Positions 1-8,413 of a stretch of DNA of 64,000 nt are shown piece after piece (position 1 is the first letter of the stretch; each line of letters opens with the position of its first letter). The stretch comes from JACVRW01 sp963803085. GTDB lineage: Bacteria > Actinomycetota > Thermoleophilia > Solirubrobacterales > Thermoleophilaceae. The notes under the pieces were generated by a model. That model saw only the letters and a list, made by a program, of their open reading frames with translations, had not been told where the DNA came from and ran no database searches. Location: assembly GCA_963803085.1 (NCBI GenBank), contig CAWDLE010000012.1:41419-105418 (forward strand), in the 5' to 3' direction. The position numbers were made by a program, and so were the translations under genes.

Positions 1-1375
1 CCAGCTCCACCACATCGTCCACGGACGCGCCGGAAAACGCGGCCGCAAGCCCGCGCGTAGCGAGCAGCGCGGCCACCTCGGTCCTCAGTGCCTCTCGGCC
101 CGACAGGCGCAGCGCCGCGAGTAGCCCGAACGCCACGGCCTCGCCGTGCCGGTAGCGCGTGTAGCCCGTGGCGGCCTCGATCGCGTGCCCGATCGTATGC
201 CCGAGGTTGAGCACCTGGCGGCGGCCGGCGTCGCGCTCGTCCTCGGCCACCACGGCCAGCTTCGTGCGAACGCAGCCAAGGATCACCTCGGCGTCGACCT
301 CGCCGCCCTGCCGCACGCGCGCCCACAGCGGCCCGCCGGCGATCAGCGCGGTCTTGACCACCTCGGGGTACCCGGCGGCGAGCTCCTCAGGCGGCAGCGT
401 CTCGAGCGCGGCCGGGTCGCACAGCACCGCCGAGGGCTGGTGGAACGCGCCGGCGTAGTTCTTGCCCTCCGGGAGGTCCACGCCCGTCTTGCCCCCGAAG
501 GCCGAGTCGACCTGGGCCACGAGCGTGGTCGGCACCTGAACGTGGCGCATGCCGCGCTGGTAGATCGCTGCGCAGAAGCCCGCGAGGTCGCCCACCACGC
601 CCCCGCCCACGGCCACCACGATGTCCCCGCGCTCTGCCCCGGCCTCGGCGAGAGCTCGCAGCACGAACTCGGCCGCGTGGATCGACTTGTGCTCCTCGCC
701 CGCCATCGTGACGATGCGCTCGTCGCCCTCGAAGGGCTGGGCGCGCGACACGTTCTCGTCCGTGACCACGAACCGGCGCCCGTCGCCCGGATGGAAGAAC
801 CCCGAGCCGATCAGGCCGTGGCCAAGGAACACCGGATACTCGCCCGAGGACGCCGACGCCCATACGAGCCGAGTGCCGGCGGGCGCATCGCCGAGCGCCC
901 GCAGCGCGGGCAGCGCGCGCCGGAGCGCGTCACGGTCGGACGGCGGGAGCACCGCGTCGGCCACCGAGGCGTAGACCGCCGAGCGGTCGCCGTGCAGCTG
1001 CTCGAAGCGGCCGCGGTCGCGCGCGAGCGGCCTGCCCTTGCCGGAGGCCCGCCGCCAGGCCTCGTCGGGCTCCACCTCCAGGTGAACGACCGTGTGGGAC
1101 GCGAGCGCTCCGCGGACCCGCTCCGAGCCGAGCGCTCCGCCACCGAGCGCGATCACCCCGTCGTCGGGCCGCGAGAGCAGCTCGAGCACCACCTCCTCCT
1201 CGCGCGCGCGAAACCCGTCCTCGCCCTCCCTGTCGAAGAAGGCCTCGAGCGGCTCGCCAAGCCGCCGCTCCAGCTCGCGGTCAGAATCGAGCGCCTCCGC
1301 ACCGAGCTCGGCAGCGAGCGAGCGAGCGCCGGTGGACTTGCCGGCGCCCATGAAACCGACCAGAACGAGTGCTAT
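1..1375 (-). CDS. aroKB: Bifunctional shikimate kinase / 3-dehydroquinate synthase (AroK-AroB fusion), 3' end beyond the left edge
   Basis: One uninterrupted minus-strand frame carries shikimate kinase and then 3-dehydroquinate synthase, steps 5 and 2 of the shikimate pathway (cytosolic). The kinase half (about residues 1-165) shows the P-loop GFMGAGKST and DSDRELERR. The synthase half (from about residue 175) shows the NAD-binding segment GGGVVGDLAGF, VPTTLVAQVDSAFGGKTG, and the metal-site histidines in LNLGHTIGHAIE. The frame is still open at base 1, so the C-terminus is missing. No ATG, GTG or TTG gives a full kinase N-terminus: the first ATG (1351) lies inside the P-loop region. An ATA at 1375-1373 sits 5 nt after GGAGG and overlaps the aroC stop (ATAG). 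I take it as the probable start, although this is a non-standard codon. It is translationally coupled to aroC. Confidence 0.9.
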   Translation of the reverse strand, partial: MALVLVGFMGAGKSTGARSLAAELGAEALDSDRELERRLGEPLEAFFDREGEDGFRAREEEVVLELLSRPDDGVIALGGGALGSERVRGALASHTVVHLEVEPDEAWRRASGKGRPLARDRGRFEQLHGDRSAVYASVADAVLPPSDRDALRRALPALRALGDAPAGTRLVWASASSGEYPVFLGHGLIGSGFFHPGDGRRFVVTDENVSRAQPFEGDERIVTMAGEEHKSIHAAEFVLRALAEAGAERGDIVVAVGGGVVGDLAGFCAAIYQRGMRHVQVPTTLVAQVDSAFGGKTGVDLPEGKNYAGAFHQPSAVLCDPAALETLPPEELAAGYPEVVKTALIAGGPLWARVRQGGEVDAEVILGCVRTKLAVVAEDERDAGRRQVLNLGHTIGHAIEAATGYTRYRHGEAVAFGLLAALRLSGREALRTEVAALLATRGLAAAFSGASVDDVVEL

Positions 1376-2538
1376 GCGCGCCTCCAGCCGATGCGCTCCT
1401 CGTACGCCGCGAGCGCGGCCTTCGCGTCGTCCATGCTGTCGCCGCCCAGCTTCTCCCGGTAGGCCGCGGCCAGGACGAGCGCCACCATCGCCTCCCCCAC
1501 CACGCCGGCCGCCGGCACGGTGCACGAGTCGGTGCGCTCCCGCAGCGCCTGCGCGGGTTCCTTCGTCTCGGTGTCAACCGAGCGCAGCGGCTTCGTCAGC
1601 GTCGGCAGCGGCTTCATCGCCCCGACGACCACAACCGGATCACCCGTCGTCATCCCGCCCTCGATCCCGCCGGCGCGGTTGGTCTCGCGGTTGTACCCGC
1701 GCTCGTCCGACCAGAAGATCTCGTCGTGGGCCTTCGAGCCCACGCGCTCCGCCAGCGCGAAGCCGTCCCCGATGCCGACCCCCTTCAGCGCCTGGATCGA
1801 CATGATCGCCTGCGCCAGCCGCCCATCGAGGCGCTGCTCCCAGGAGACGTGCGATCCGATGCCCGGCACGAGCCCGAACGCGATCACCTCGAACTCGCCG
1901 CCAAGCGACTCGTTCGCCTTCCGCGCGGCGTCGATCTCGGCCACCATCGCCTCGCTGGCGCCCGCGTCCAGCGAGCGCACGGGCGACTCGTCCACGCCCT
2001 CGAAGTCCGCCGCGCCGAGCGAATCGGGCGCCGGCGCCGTGACCGTGCCGATCCGCGTGACGTGCGAGCGCACCTCCACTCCGAGCTCGCGCAGGAATGC
2101 CTTCGCGAGCCCGCCCGCCGCCACGCGCGCCGCGGTTTCCCGCGCGGACGCGCGCTCGAGGACGTTGCGCACGTCGGTGTGCCCGAACTTCTGGATGCCG
2201 GCGAGGTCCGCGTGGCCGGGCCGCGGGAGGTGGACCTCCTCCACGTCGGCGTCCACCGGCCAGGGGTTCATCCGCTCCTCCCAGTTCTGGTAGTCGCGGT
2301 TCTCGATCCACATCGCCACGGGGCTCCCGAGCGTGCGCCCGTGGCGCACCCCGGCAGTCACCTGGGCGCGATCCTTCTCGATCTTCATCCGCCCGCCTCT
2401 GCCATGCCCGAGCTGTCGCCGGGCGAGGTCCCGATCGATGTCCTCGGGACGCAGCTCGAGCCCGGCCGGGAGGCCTTCGACGATGGCGGTGAGCCCCGGA
2501 CCGTGGGATTCGCCCGCCGTTATGAAGCGCAACGACAT
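1372..2538 (-). CDS. aroC: Chorismate synthase
   Basis: Converts 5-enolpyruvylshikimate-3-phosphate to chorismate with reduced FMN, the last step of the shikimate pathway. The N-terminus MSLRFITAGESHGPGL is the family signature. Later motifs include RRQLGHGRGGRMKIEKD and the C-terminal RTDSCTVPAAGVVGEAM. The length of about 388 aa is normal for the long bacterial class. I chose ATG 2538 because family members begin with this motif; an in-frame GTG at 2547 would add three residues. Its stop TAG overlaps the start of the downstream aroK-aroB fusion. The start codon abuts a strong inverted repeat (2539-2573). It follows the pil genes on the same strand. Confidence 0.96.
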   Translation of the reverse strand: MSLRFITAGESHGPGLTAIVEGLPAGLELRPEDIDRDLARRQLGHGRGGRMKIEKDRAQVTAGVRHGRTLGSPVAMWIENRDYQNWEERMNPWPVDADVEEVHLPRPGHADLAGIQKFGHTDVRNVLERASARETAARVAAGGLAKAFLRELGVEVRSHVTRIGTVTAPAPDSLGAADFEGVDESPVRSLDAGASEAMVAEIDAARKANESLGGEFEVIAFGLVPGIGSHVSWEQRLDGRLAQAIMSIQALKGVGIGDGFALAERVGSKAHDEIFWSDERGYNRETNRAGGIEGGMTTGDPVVVVGAMKPLPTLTKPLRSVDTETKEPAQALRERTDSCTVPAAGVVGEAMVALVLAAAYREKLGGDSMDDAKAALAAYEERIGWRRA

Positions 2539-2573
2539 GGCGCCCACACCCTACTTATGAGGGTGCGGGCGCC
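2539..2573 (-). promoter_or_regulatory. Strong hairpin touching the aroC start codon
   Basis: Arms at 2539-2552 and 2560-2573 are complementary at 13 of 14 positions around a 7-nt loop. In the minus-strand transcript the hairpin ends on the base before the aroC ATG, so it would bury the ribosome binding region. There is no U-tract, so it is not a typical intrinsic terminator. It could act as a translational control element or as a terminator of the upstream gene. Confidence 0.5.
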
Positions 2574-2604
2574 AGGTTGGAGGAGGGACTGCTTGGGAGG
2601 TTGG

Positions 2605-3971
2605 TCAGCCGTTGGGCGTGACCGGGGTGACGCTTGGGTAGCCAGCGGGCGGATCGGGTCCGACCGGCGGCACCGTGTCGCCCTCGTAGTAGCCGAAGGG
2701 CGGGTGACGGTGGCACCGCTCGGAGTTGAAGGGCTTGCAGGGGTTGAACGGGTTGGTGTAGGCCCAGGGGTTCGTCGTGTCGAACACGGTGAGCCAGTTG
2801 TCCGGGCGGCGGACCTCGAACTGGTTCGAGAGGCCGTCGTGGTCGTTGTCGTCAGCGCCGTCCAGCACGCCGTCGCCGTCCATGTCTGCATCGACGTGGG
2901 CGTTGAACGCCGGTGCCGTGTCCTCGTTGTCGAGGAAGTCGATCTCCGGGTACTTCGACTCCTTGGGCTCGTTCTGGCCGTCGTGCTGGGCAGGCCACCA
3001 GCCCTCGGTCATCCGGCCGCGGAGCTCGTCCCAGTTGCCCAGGCCGTCGGCGTCAGCGTCGCGCTCGTCGTCGCGCAGCACCCGTCGTCGTCCATGTCGA
3101 GGGCCCATGCCGCGAGCGTGCCCCCAGCGGGTGCCGACAGCGGCGGCGAGTCGACCGAGAACTGCAGGCCGTCGCTGTAGACCAGCCCGTCGAGCGAGCC
3201 CGGGCGGTTGGCCCGAAGCACTCCGTCGCCCGAGTAGCGCAGCCACATCGCGAACTCCTCGCGCAGCTTGAGGCCGTCCCCGTCGTAGTCCGTGCCGGTG
3301 GCAACGCCGTCGTCCGGATCCAGCGGGTTCGGGTACGGGCGCTTGCCGGGGTACGGCAGCGGCGCCGTGCGCGGATAGTGGTTCAGGTCGAGCGCGGACT
3401 GGTACTCGTAGCCGTCCTCGACCGAGTCCCCGTCGGTGTCCGCGAGGCACGGGTCGAGCTTCAGCTCGAGCTCGCGCGAGTTGGACAGCAGGTCGTGGTC
3501 GTAGTCATCTCCGGGGCAGACGGTGCCGGCGCCGGGGCCTGGGCCGCCACCGCCCGGACCGTCACCGATACCGGTGACCACCGGCGACAGGCGACGCGGG
3601 GTCAGCTTCGAGAACCTGCCGGCGAGCACGCTCAACCTCAGCCGCGTGGGCCGCTGGCTGCTGTTGGACACCCTCAGAAGGCGTGCGGCCGAGGCCGGCA
3701 CCCGCACCACGAGCTTGCGGCGCGTGGCCCTGCGGGGCTTCGCGAAAGCGGTGCGGCCATCACTGGCGCGGAAGATCACTGTGTTCTTGCGACGCTGGGC
3801 CTTGAAGTTGCGTCCCGTGATCGTGAGCGTTCCGCCCACGCTCACCCGCATCGGCTGGACACGCGTGATGCTCGGCACCGGGCCCTTGGACTTCGCTGCG
3901 CCAGCCGTCGCCGGCACCACAAGCAGCGCGGCGGCGATCAGCGTCAGGGAGGTGATGATGATGCGTCGCAT
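2605..3971 (-). CDS. Secreted IPT/TIG plus calcium-binding-repeat protein, frameshifted
   Basis: Signal peptide MRRIIITSLTLIAAALLVV...ATAGA. An IPT/TIG-type domain follows (about residues 32-115, MRVSVGGTLTITGRNF), then a Gly/Pro linker, then thrombospondin type-3-like Asp repeats (DYDHDLLSN, DTDGDSVEDGYEY, DYDGDGLKLREE, DADMDGDGVLDG, DNDHDGLSNQFE) that normally bind Ca2+. The frame breaks near 3080-3090, after DMDDDG. It resumes in another frame as RDDERDADADGLGNWDEL and runs to the stop at 2605, so one base is lost or misread. The gene starts 7 nt after the pilP-like stop, so it is co-transcribed with the pilMNO genes. I infer a surface-exposed or pilus-associated calcium-dependent protein. 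The name of its family is not certain. Confidence 0.7.
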
Positions 3972-3978
3972 TGCTGTC

Positions 3979-4921
3979 CTATCGACTTTCCGTATCGGTA
4001 TCTGAACTTTGCGTCGTCTGAGTGGCCACGACGACGACGTCGGCGACCATCGGAGGAACGAAGCGGCGGTTCGGGCCCACGGCGGCGCGCGCCTTGGTGC
4101 CGCGCGCCTTCGAGCCGTTCGCCTTCGCGCTGTTGGCGCCCGCGCCGACCTTGACCTTCCGGATCTCGTCGATCCGGACGGTGTAGGTGTCGCCGTTTTC
4201 GTTCGTGAAGATGTACCTGGAGCCGGCGCCGATCATTGCGTAGGCGCACTCAGCCTCGCTTGGCTTGCAGCGGCCCTCGCCGGCTGCCTCGAGAGTCGAG
4301 TCCACGAGGAACACGGCGTCCGAGCCCTTGGGCGTGACGCCCATGAAGATCAGCAGCGGTGCATTCTGGTTCGGCAGCATCTCGAGCGTTTCCATGCCCT
4401 TGATGCGCCGGGTGTGGCCATTGGCCGTGAAGGTCAGGTCGACCACGTACTTGTAGGACGTCGTGGTCGTGGTGGTGCCGCCGCCCGTGTTGGGCGTGCC
4501 ACCCGGCGTGCCGCCGGTGGTGCCACCGGTGGTGCCGCCGGTGTCCGTGCCGCCACCGGTGTCGGTGCCGTCCGGCGTGCCGGAGGTGTTGCCGGTGCTG
4601 GGGCCCGCGTCCGAGGAGGAGGCGTCCTCCTGCTTCTTGACGGCGCCCTTCGGCGGGCTTGAACGGGTCGCCCGGGTCGAAGACCCCCAGGGTCGAGCCG
4701 TCGCCCGGCTCGTCCTCGCCAAGCTTGACCTTCGCGAGCTGCTTCAGCACGTCAGGCTTCGGGCCTGCGGCGGTGGCCGTAGGAGCGGGTGCCGACGGCG
4801 CCGACGAGGGCTTCGCCAGCAGGACCGGAACGGCGACCAGCGCGACGAGCAGCACGACGGCCACAGGCCAGAGGCGCTTCTCCTTGAGGTCCTGCCAGAG
4901 GTCGAGAAGGAAGATCTTCAT
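3979..4921 (-). CDS. PilP-like type IV pilus assembly protein, frameshifted
   Basis: Begins MKIFLLDLWQDLKEKRLWP with one N-terminal membrane helix (VAVVLLVALVAVPVLLA). A Pro/Ala-rich stretch and a long Gly/Thr linker follow, then a globular domain with YKYVVDLTFTANG, LIFMGVTPKGSDAVFLV and GSRYIFTNENGDTYTVRID. It sits directly after pilO, where pilP lies in pilMNOPQ operons; an inner-membrane alignment role is inferred from order, not from clear homology. ATG 4921 is preceded by AGGAG at 6 nt. The frame shifts near 4650: GDPFKPAEGRR is read instead of what should be FKPPKGAVKKQEDASS, and removing one C in a CCCGCC run restores it. A sequencing indel is the simplest explanation. Confidence 0.65.
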
Positions 4922-4930
4922 CACAGACTC

Positions 4931-5914
4931 CTAGGGAGTCGCCGTGGCGGTCGGGGCAGGTGAAGGTGTGGACGACGGTGCGGGCGTGGCCGCCGGCGTC
5001 GTGGGCGGAGCGGTGGCCGCGGGCCCCTGCGGGGTCGCGCCCGCCGTGGCGCCCTGCGTCTTCGGCGACAGGTACACCGTGGCCTTGATCTGGGCCCGGA
5101 TGCCCGGGAACAGGATCGGGTCGCTCGTGTAGTTGACGCTGTCGATGGTCACGAGGCGGCCGTTCACGACCACGTCCTCGTTGACCACGTGGACGAAGCG
5201 CTTGATGTCGTGGAAGAAGTCGGCGAGCTTGAAGAAGTGGCCGGTGAACTCGAGCTCGAGCGGCACGGTCTCGAGTCCAGCGGGAGCAGCGGGTGTGGTG
5301 GTGCCGTCAGCGTTCGTCGTCGAGCCGCCACCCACGGGCAGCCCGCCCTCGCGGGCCGTCGTCGAGGTGGTGGCGTCCACGCCGGACTGAGCGGCCGCGC
5401 TGTCAGCCTGAGAAGCTGTGTTGTTCGCGCCCTCGGCCGCCTGGCCGGGAGCGCTCTGCGCCGGCTGGCCACCGGCCGCGGCGGCGGGGGTGGTTGTCGT
5501 GCCGGAGCCGGAGCCCTCGGTTCCCGCGGGCGGGGTCGAGCCCGCCGTCGGGGCCGGCGCGCTCGCCACAGGGGTGCGCTCGCCGGTGGCGATCTTCGTG
5601 AAGTGAATGCCGGTGCCCTTGGCCGCGCCCTCTAGCTGCACGAGCAGGCTGGGCATGTCGACGTCGGACGGGATCGCCTTGCCGAGGCGCACAATCTGGG
5701 TGTAGTCGCTGCGGAAGTCGGTCTTCGCGCCAGAGGCCGTGGCCAGCTCGGCCTTGGCGGCGTCGCGGCGCTCCTCCTGCTTCGCCAGCGAGGCGGCGGC
5801 CGTGGAGGCCTCCTCACGCTTGGGCGCCAGCAGCAGGAACCAGTACGCCACGATCACGACGATCGGGACGAGCACCAGCAGGAGCTTGCGGTCGCGGTCA
5901 GACATCGAGGCCAT
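4931..5914 (-). CDS. pilO: Type IV pilus inner-membrane protein PilO
   Basis: About 327 aa. A short cytoplasmic N-terminus (MASMSDRDRK) precedes a single membrane helix (LLLVLVPIVVIVAYWFLLLA) and a coiled coil (REEASTAAASLAKQEERRDAA). The periplasm-equivalent domain includes IPSDVDMPSLLVQLEGAAK and VPLELEFTGHFFKLADFFHDI, the typical PilO core. It contains an unusually long Ala/Thr/Gly low-complexity insertion in the middle and a Pro/Ala/Thr tail. Start ATG overlaps the pilN stop (TAATG). It forms the alignment subcomplex with PilM and PilN. Confidence 0.92.
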   Translation of the reverse strand: MASMSDRDRKLLLVLVPIVVIVAYWFLLLAPKREEASTAAASLAKQEERRDAAKAELATASGAKTDFRSDYTQIVRLGKAIPSDVDMPSLLVQLEGAAKGTGIHFTKIATGERTPVASAPAPTAGSTPPAGTEGSGSGTTTTPAAAAGGQPAQSAPGQAAEGANNTASQADSAAAQSGVDATTSTTAREGGLPVGGGSTTNADGTTTPAAPAGLETVPLELEFTGHFFKLADFFHDIKRFVHVVNEDVVVNGRLVTIDSVNYTSDPILFPGIRAQIKATVYLSPKTQGATAGATPQGPAATAPPTTPAATPAPSSTPSPAPTATATP

Positions 5915-6597
5915 TACGAGCCACCTCCGAGTGAGGCCGGGACCTGTGTCTCACCCTTCGGGGCCTCGTTGGCAGGCTCCACCGGGCTGAACGTGACGGT
6001 CAGGTCGAACTTGTAGAGGTCTCCGCAGTTCTGGAGGCTCGTGTCGCCGCCGGCCTGCTCCTGAGTGGACTCGTTCAGGGCGACGTCCGTCACGCGGTAC
6101 ATCTGCTCGAGGCGCACCATCATGCGTGCGACCTCGGACTGGCGCGGCGTGCAGCCGACGAGGTTGGCCTCAGGGAGGGGAACCGTCGTGTCCGGGCTGG
6201 AAAGGTTTCCACCGCTCGTGTCTCCGGACACCGAGGCGTTGGTGGTGTGGATCCAGCTGTTGGCCGGCATCACACGCGAGAGCTCCCGCATGAAGCGCTC
6301 CCAATCGAAGCGCGTCTGCGCGGCCGCCATCACGGAGGTCAGCCGCTGCTCCTTGATCGAAGCGAAGTCTGTGAAGGCGCCGAGCTGCTTGGACTTGCTC
6401 TCGGCGGCGATGGCGTCCTGGCGGGCCTGCTCGGCCTTGCCCTGGCTCTCGTTCGCCGAGTTGCTGGTCATCACGTACGCGACGGCCATCACGAGCAGCA
6501 CGGCCAGCACGCCGAGCACGCCGTATGCGCCGCCCGACACGTTGCCGCTGGCCTTCGCGCGCCGCTGGTCACTGGGGATCAGGTTTACGGCCTTCAT
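5914..6597 (-). CDS. pilN: Type IV pilus assembly protein PilN
   Basis: 227 aa. Starts with MKAVNLIPSDQRR, the conserved PilN segment that docks in PilM (consensus xxNLLPW/xR). A membrane helix (VLGVLAVLLVMAVAYVM), a coiled coil and the WERFMRELSRVMPANSWI core follow. The start is fixed by the four-base overlap ATGA with the pilM stop and a GGGGAGGG ribosome site 5 nt upstream. Its stop overlaps pilO. It should recruit cytoplasmic PilM to the membrane. Confidence 0.93.
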   Translation of the reverse strand: MKAVNLIPSDQRRAKASGNVSGGAYGVLGVLAVLLVMAVAYVMTSNSANESQGKAEQARQDAIAAESKSKQLGAFTDFASIKEQRLTSVMAAAQTRFDWERFMRELSRVMPANSWIHTTNASVSGDTSGGNLSSPDTTVPLPEANLVGCTPRQSEVARMMVRLEQMYRVTDVALNESTQEQAGGDTSLQNCGDLYKFDLTVTFSPVEPANEAPKGETQVPASLGGGS

Positions 6598-7526
6598 GCG
6601 GCCCTCCCCATCGCGAGTCCGGCGGCCACCGTCAGGCGGTGCGGATCCGCGCCACCCTCGAGCGCCGTGGGATCGAGGACGCCAAGGGGCGCCGCGACCG
6701 TGGTCGGCAGACCGAGGTGGACACCGAGGCTCTCGACGAGCTCGTCGTTGACCGAGCCGACGCCGGAGAGGACGACCTCGCCGACCGGCCTGGCCTGAGC
6801 CTGGGTCATGTAGTAGTCGATCGAAAGGCGGATCTCGTCGGCGAGGCGCGCACCGGCGTCCTCGTCGTCCCAGACCGCGGCCAGCGGCCGGGTGAAGAAG
6901 CAAGCCGTACCGACGGCGATCGCGAGGTTGCTCACGCCGCCGAGGTGGCAGTAGACGCGTGCGCTGTCGTCCGGGCCGGTCTCCGAGGCGGAGGCGAGCG
7001 TGCGGACGAGCGCGAAGGCGTCGAGGTCGATGCCCTCCGGCTTCAGGCCGGCCTGCTTGGCCGCCTCGAGGACAGCCTCGATCATCGAGCGGCGCGCGGC
7101 CACGAGCACGACCTGCATGCGCGGGGAGCCGTCGGGCGCCTCGGTGTAGGAGGCGACCTGATGGTCGAGCACCGCCTCGTCGAGGGGCATTGCGATCGCC
7201 TCGGCCGCCTGGAAGCGGACAGCGGCGTCGCGCTGCTTCTCGTCCTCGATGCGCGGAAGCTCGACCACGCGGACGACGATCTGCTGGTTCGCAACTCCGA
7301 GGCGGACGCTCTTCGGCAGTCCGGCCTCGGCGACGAAGTTCTTCAGCGCATCGGCGAGCCCGTCGCGGTCGACGACTTCGCCGTCGCGAACGAGGCCTTC
7401 CGGCAGCTCGAGGCTTGCGCCACGCAGGACGCGTCCGCTCTCGACCTGGGCGGCTGCGAGGTAGCGACCGTCGATATCCAGCCCGACGGTGCCACCAGAG
7501 GAGTTCTTACGGAGGGAGAGACTCAT
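6594..7526 (-). CDS. pilM: Type IV pilus assembly protein PilM (actin-like ATPase)
   Basis: About 310 aa, actin/FtsA-like fold. The phosphate-1 loop region is VGLDIDGRYLAAAQV; later segments include RFQAAEAIAMPLDEAVLD, VVLVAARRSMIEAVLEAA and the C-terminal GEVVLSGVGSV. It is cytoplasmic, binds the PilN N-terminus and links to PilB/PilC. ATG 7526 (MSLSLRKN) is favoured; a TTG at 7538 is possible, and neither has a clear Shine-Dalgarno. First gene of the pilMNO(P) run. Confidence 0.93.
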   Translation of the reverse strand: MSLSLRKNSSGGTVGLDIDGRYLAAAQVESGRVLRGASLELPEGLVRDGEVVDRDGLADALKNFVAEAGLPKSVRLGVANQQIVVRVVELPRIEDEKQRDAAVRFQAAEAIAMPLDEAVLDHQVASYTEAPDGSPRMQVVLVAARRSMIEAVLEAAKQAGLKPEGIDLDAFALVRTLASASETGPDDSARVYCHLGGVSNLAIAVGTACFFTRPLAAVWDDEDAGARLADEIRLSIDYYMTQAQARPVGEVVLSGVGSVNDELVESLGVHLGLPTTVAAPLGVLDPTALEGGADPHRLTVAAGLAMGRAA

Positions 7527-7623
7527 GGGCGTACGCAAGGGGTATCGGCCGTACGATGGACACCCTTAACGTCCGTCCGGAAATGTCCAGGGATGCTGGA
7601 CGCTTCCTCGACAAACTCGGCTG

Positions 7624-8385
7624 CTAATCGAGGAAGTTGGTCTCGTAGAGGTCGATCAGCTCTGGACCCGCAAGCACGCCGACGATCCCGCCAAGGGCCA
7701 GGAAGACCCCGAACGGGACCGCCTTCTTGCGCCCGGCGGCCCCCTCGCGCGCGAGGATCACGATCCCCACGAGCGAGCCGGACAGGAACGCCACGAGCAT
7801 CGCCGGAATGATCGAGAGGCCCAGATAGAGGCCCATCGCGCCGGCCAGCTTCACGTCTCCCATCCCCATCCCCCTGGGATAGGCGATCACCGCCAGCAGC
7901 AGGAAGAGAAACGCGCCGGCACCCGCGATCAGGTTCTCGACGAGATCGTCCTGGTCCACCAGCAGCGTGGCGATTACGCCGTACGCCGCCAGCGGGTAGA
8001 CGATCTTGTTGGGAAGCAGCTTGTGGTCGAAGTCGATCGCCGCGAGCGCGATCAGTGCGGCCACGAAGGGAAGCTCGAGCACCAGGTCGTTGTCGAAGCC
8101 CCGGATGCCCACCACGGCGGCGAAGACGACGGCCGTGATGAGCTCCACGAGCGGGTAGCGCGGCGAGATCGGCGCCCCGCAGCTGCGGCAGCGGCCGCGC
8201 AGAACGAGCCAGGAGACGACCGGCACGTTGTCGTAGGGCTTGACGGGCGCGTCGCACTCCGGGCAGTGCGAGCCCGGGCTCACGAGCGACTCGCCACGCG
8301 GGACGCGGTGAGCGACGACGTTCAGGAAGCTGCCGATGACCGCGCCGGCGGCAGCTGCAACGGCGATCTCGGGCACGGAGGCCAT
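7624..8385 (-). CDS. pilD: Prepilin peptidase / N-methyltransferase PilD
   Basis: 253 aa polytopic membrane protein of the A24 family. It cleaves the leader of type IV prepilins before Phe and methylates the new N-terminus. Visible features are GSFLNVVAHRVPRGESL, a zinc-type CPEC...CRSCG pair of CxxC motifs (methyltransferase loop), and the two catalytic aspartates in AAIDFDHKLLPN and GMGMGDVKLAGAMG. It lies between the pseudopilin genes and pilM on the same strand. Its substrates (two PilA, PilV-like, PilW-like) are encoded just upstream. Confidence 0.96.
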   Translation of the reverse strand: MASVPEIAVAAAAGAVIGSFLNVVAHRVPRGESLVSPGSHCPECDAPVKPYDNVPVVSWLVLRGRCRSCGAPISPRYPLVELITAVVFAAVVGIRGFDNDLVLELPFVAALIALAAIDFDHKLLPNKIVYPLAAYGVIATLLVDQDDLVENLIAGAGAFLFLLLAVIAYPRGMGMGDVKLAGAMGLYLGLSIIPAMLVAFLSGSLVGIVILAREGAAGRKKAVPFGVFLALGGIVGVLAGPELIDLYETNFLD

Positions 8386-8413
8386 TGGACGCGCAAGCTA
8401 ACGCCCGGTCCGG

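Noticed and set aside
146..1462. Long plus-strand open frame opposite aroKB
   Set aside because: It is antisense to a clearly homologous enzyme; high GC leaves long open antisense frames. The composition is Arg/His-rich without motifs.
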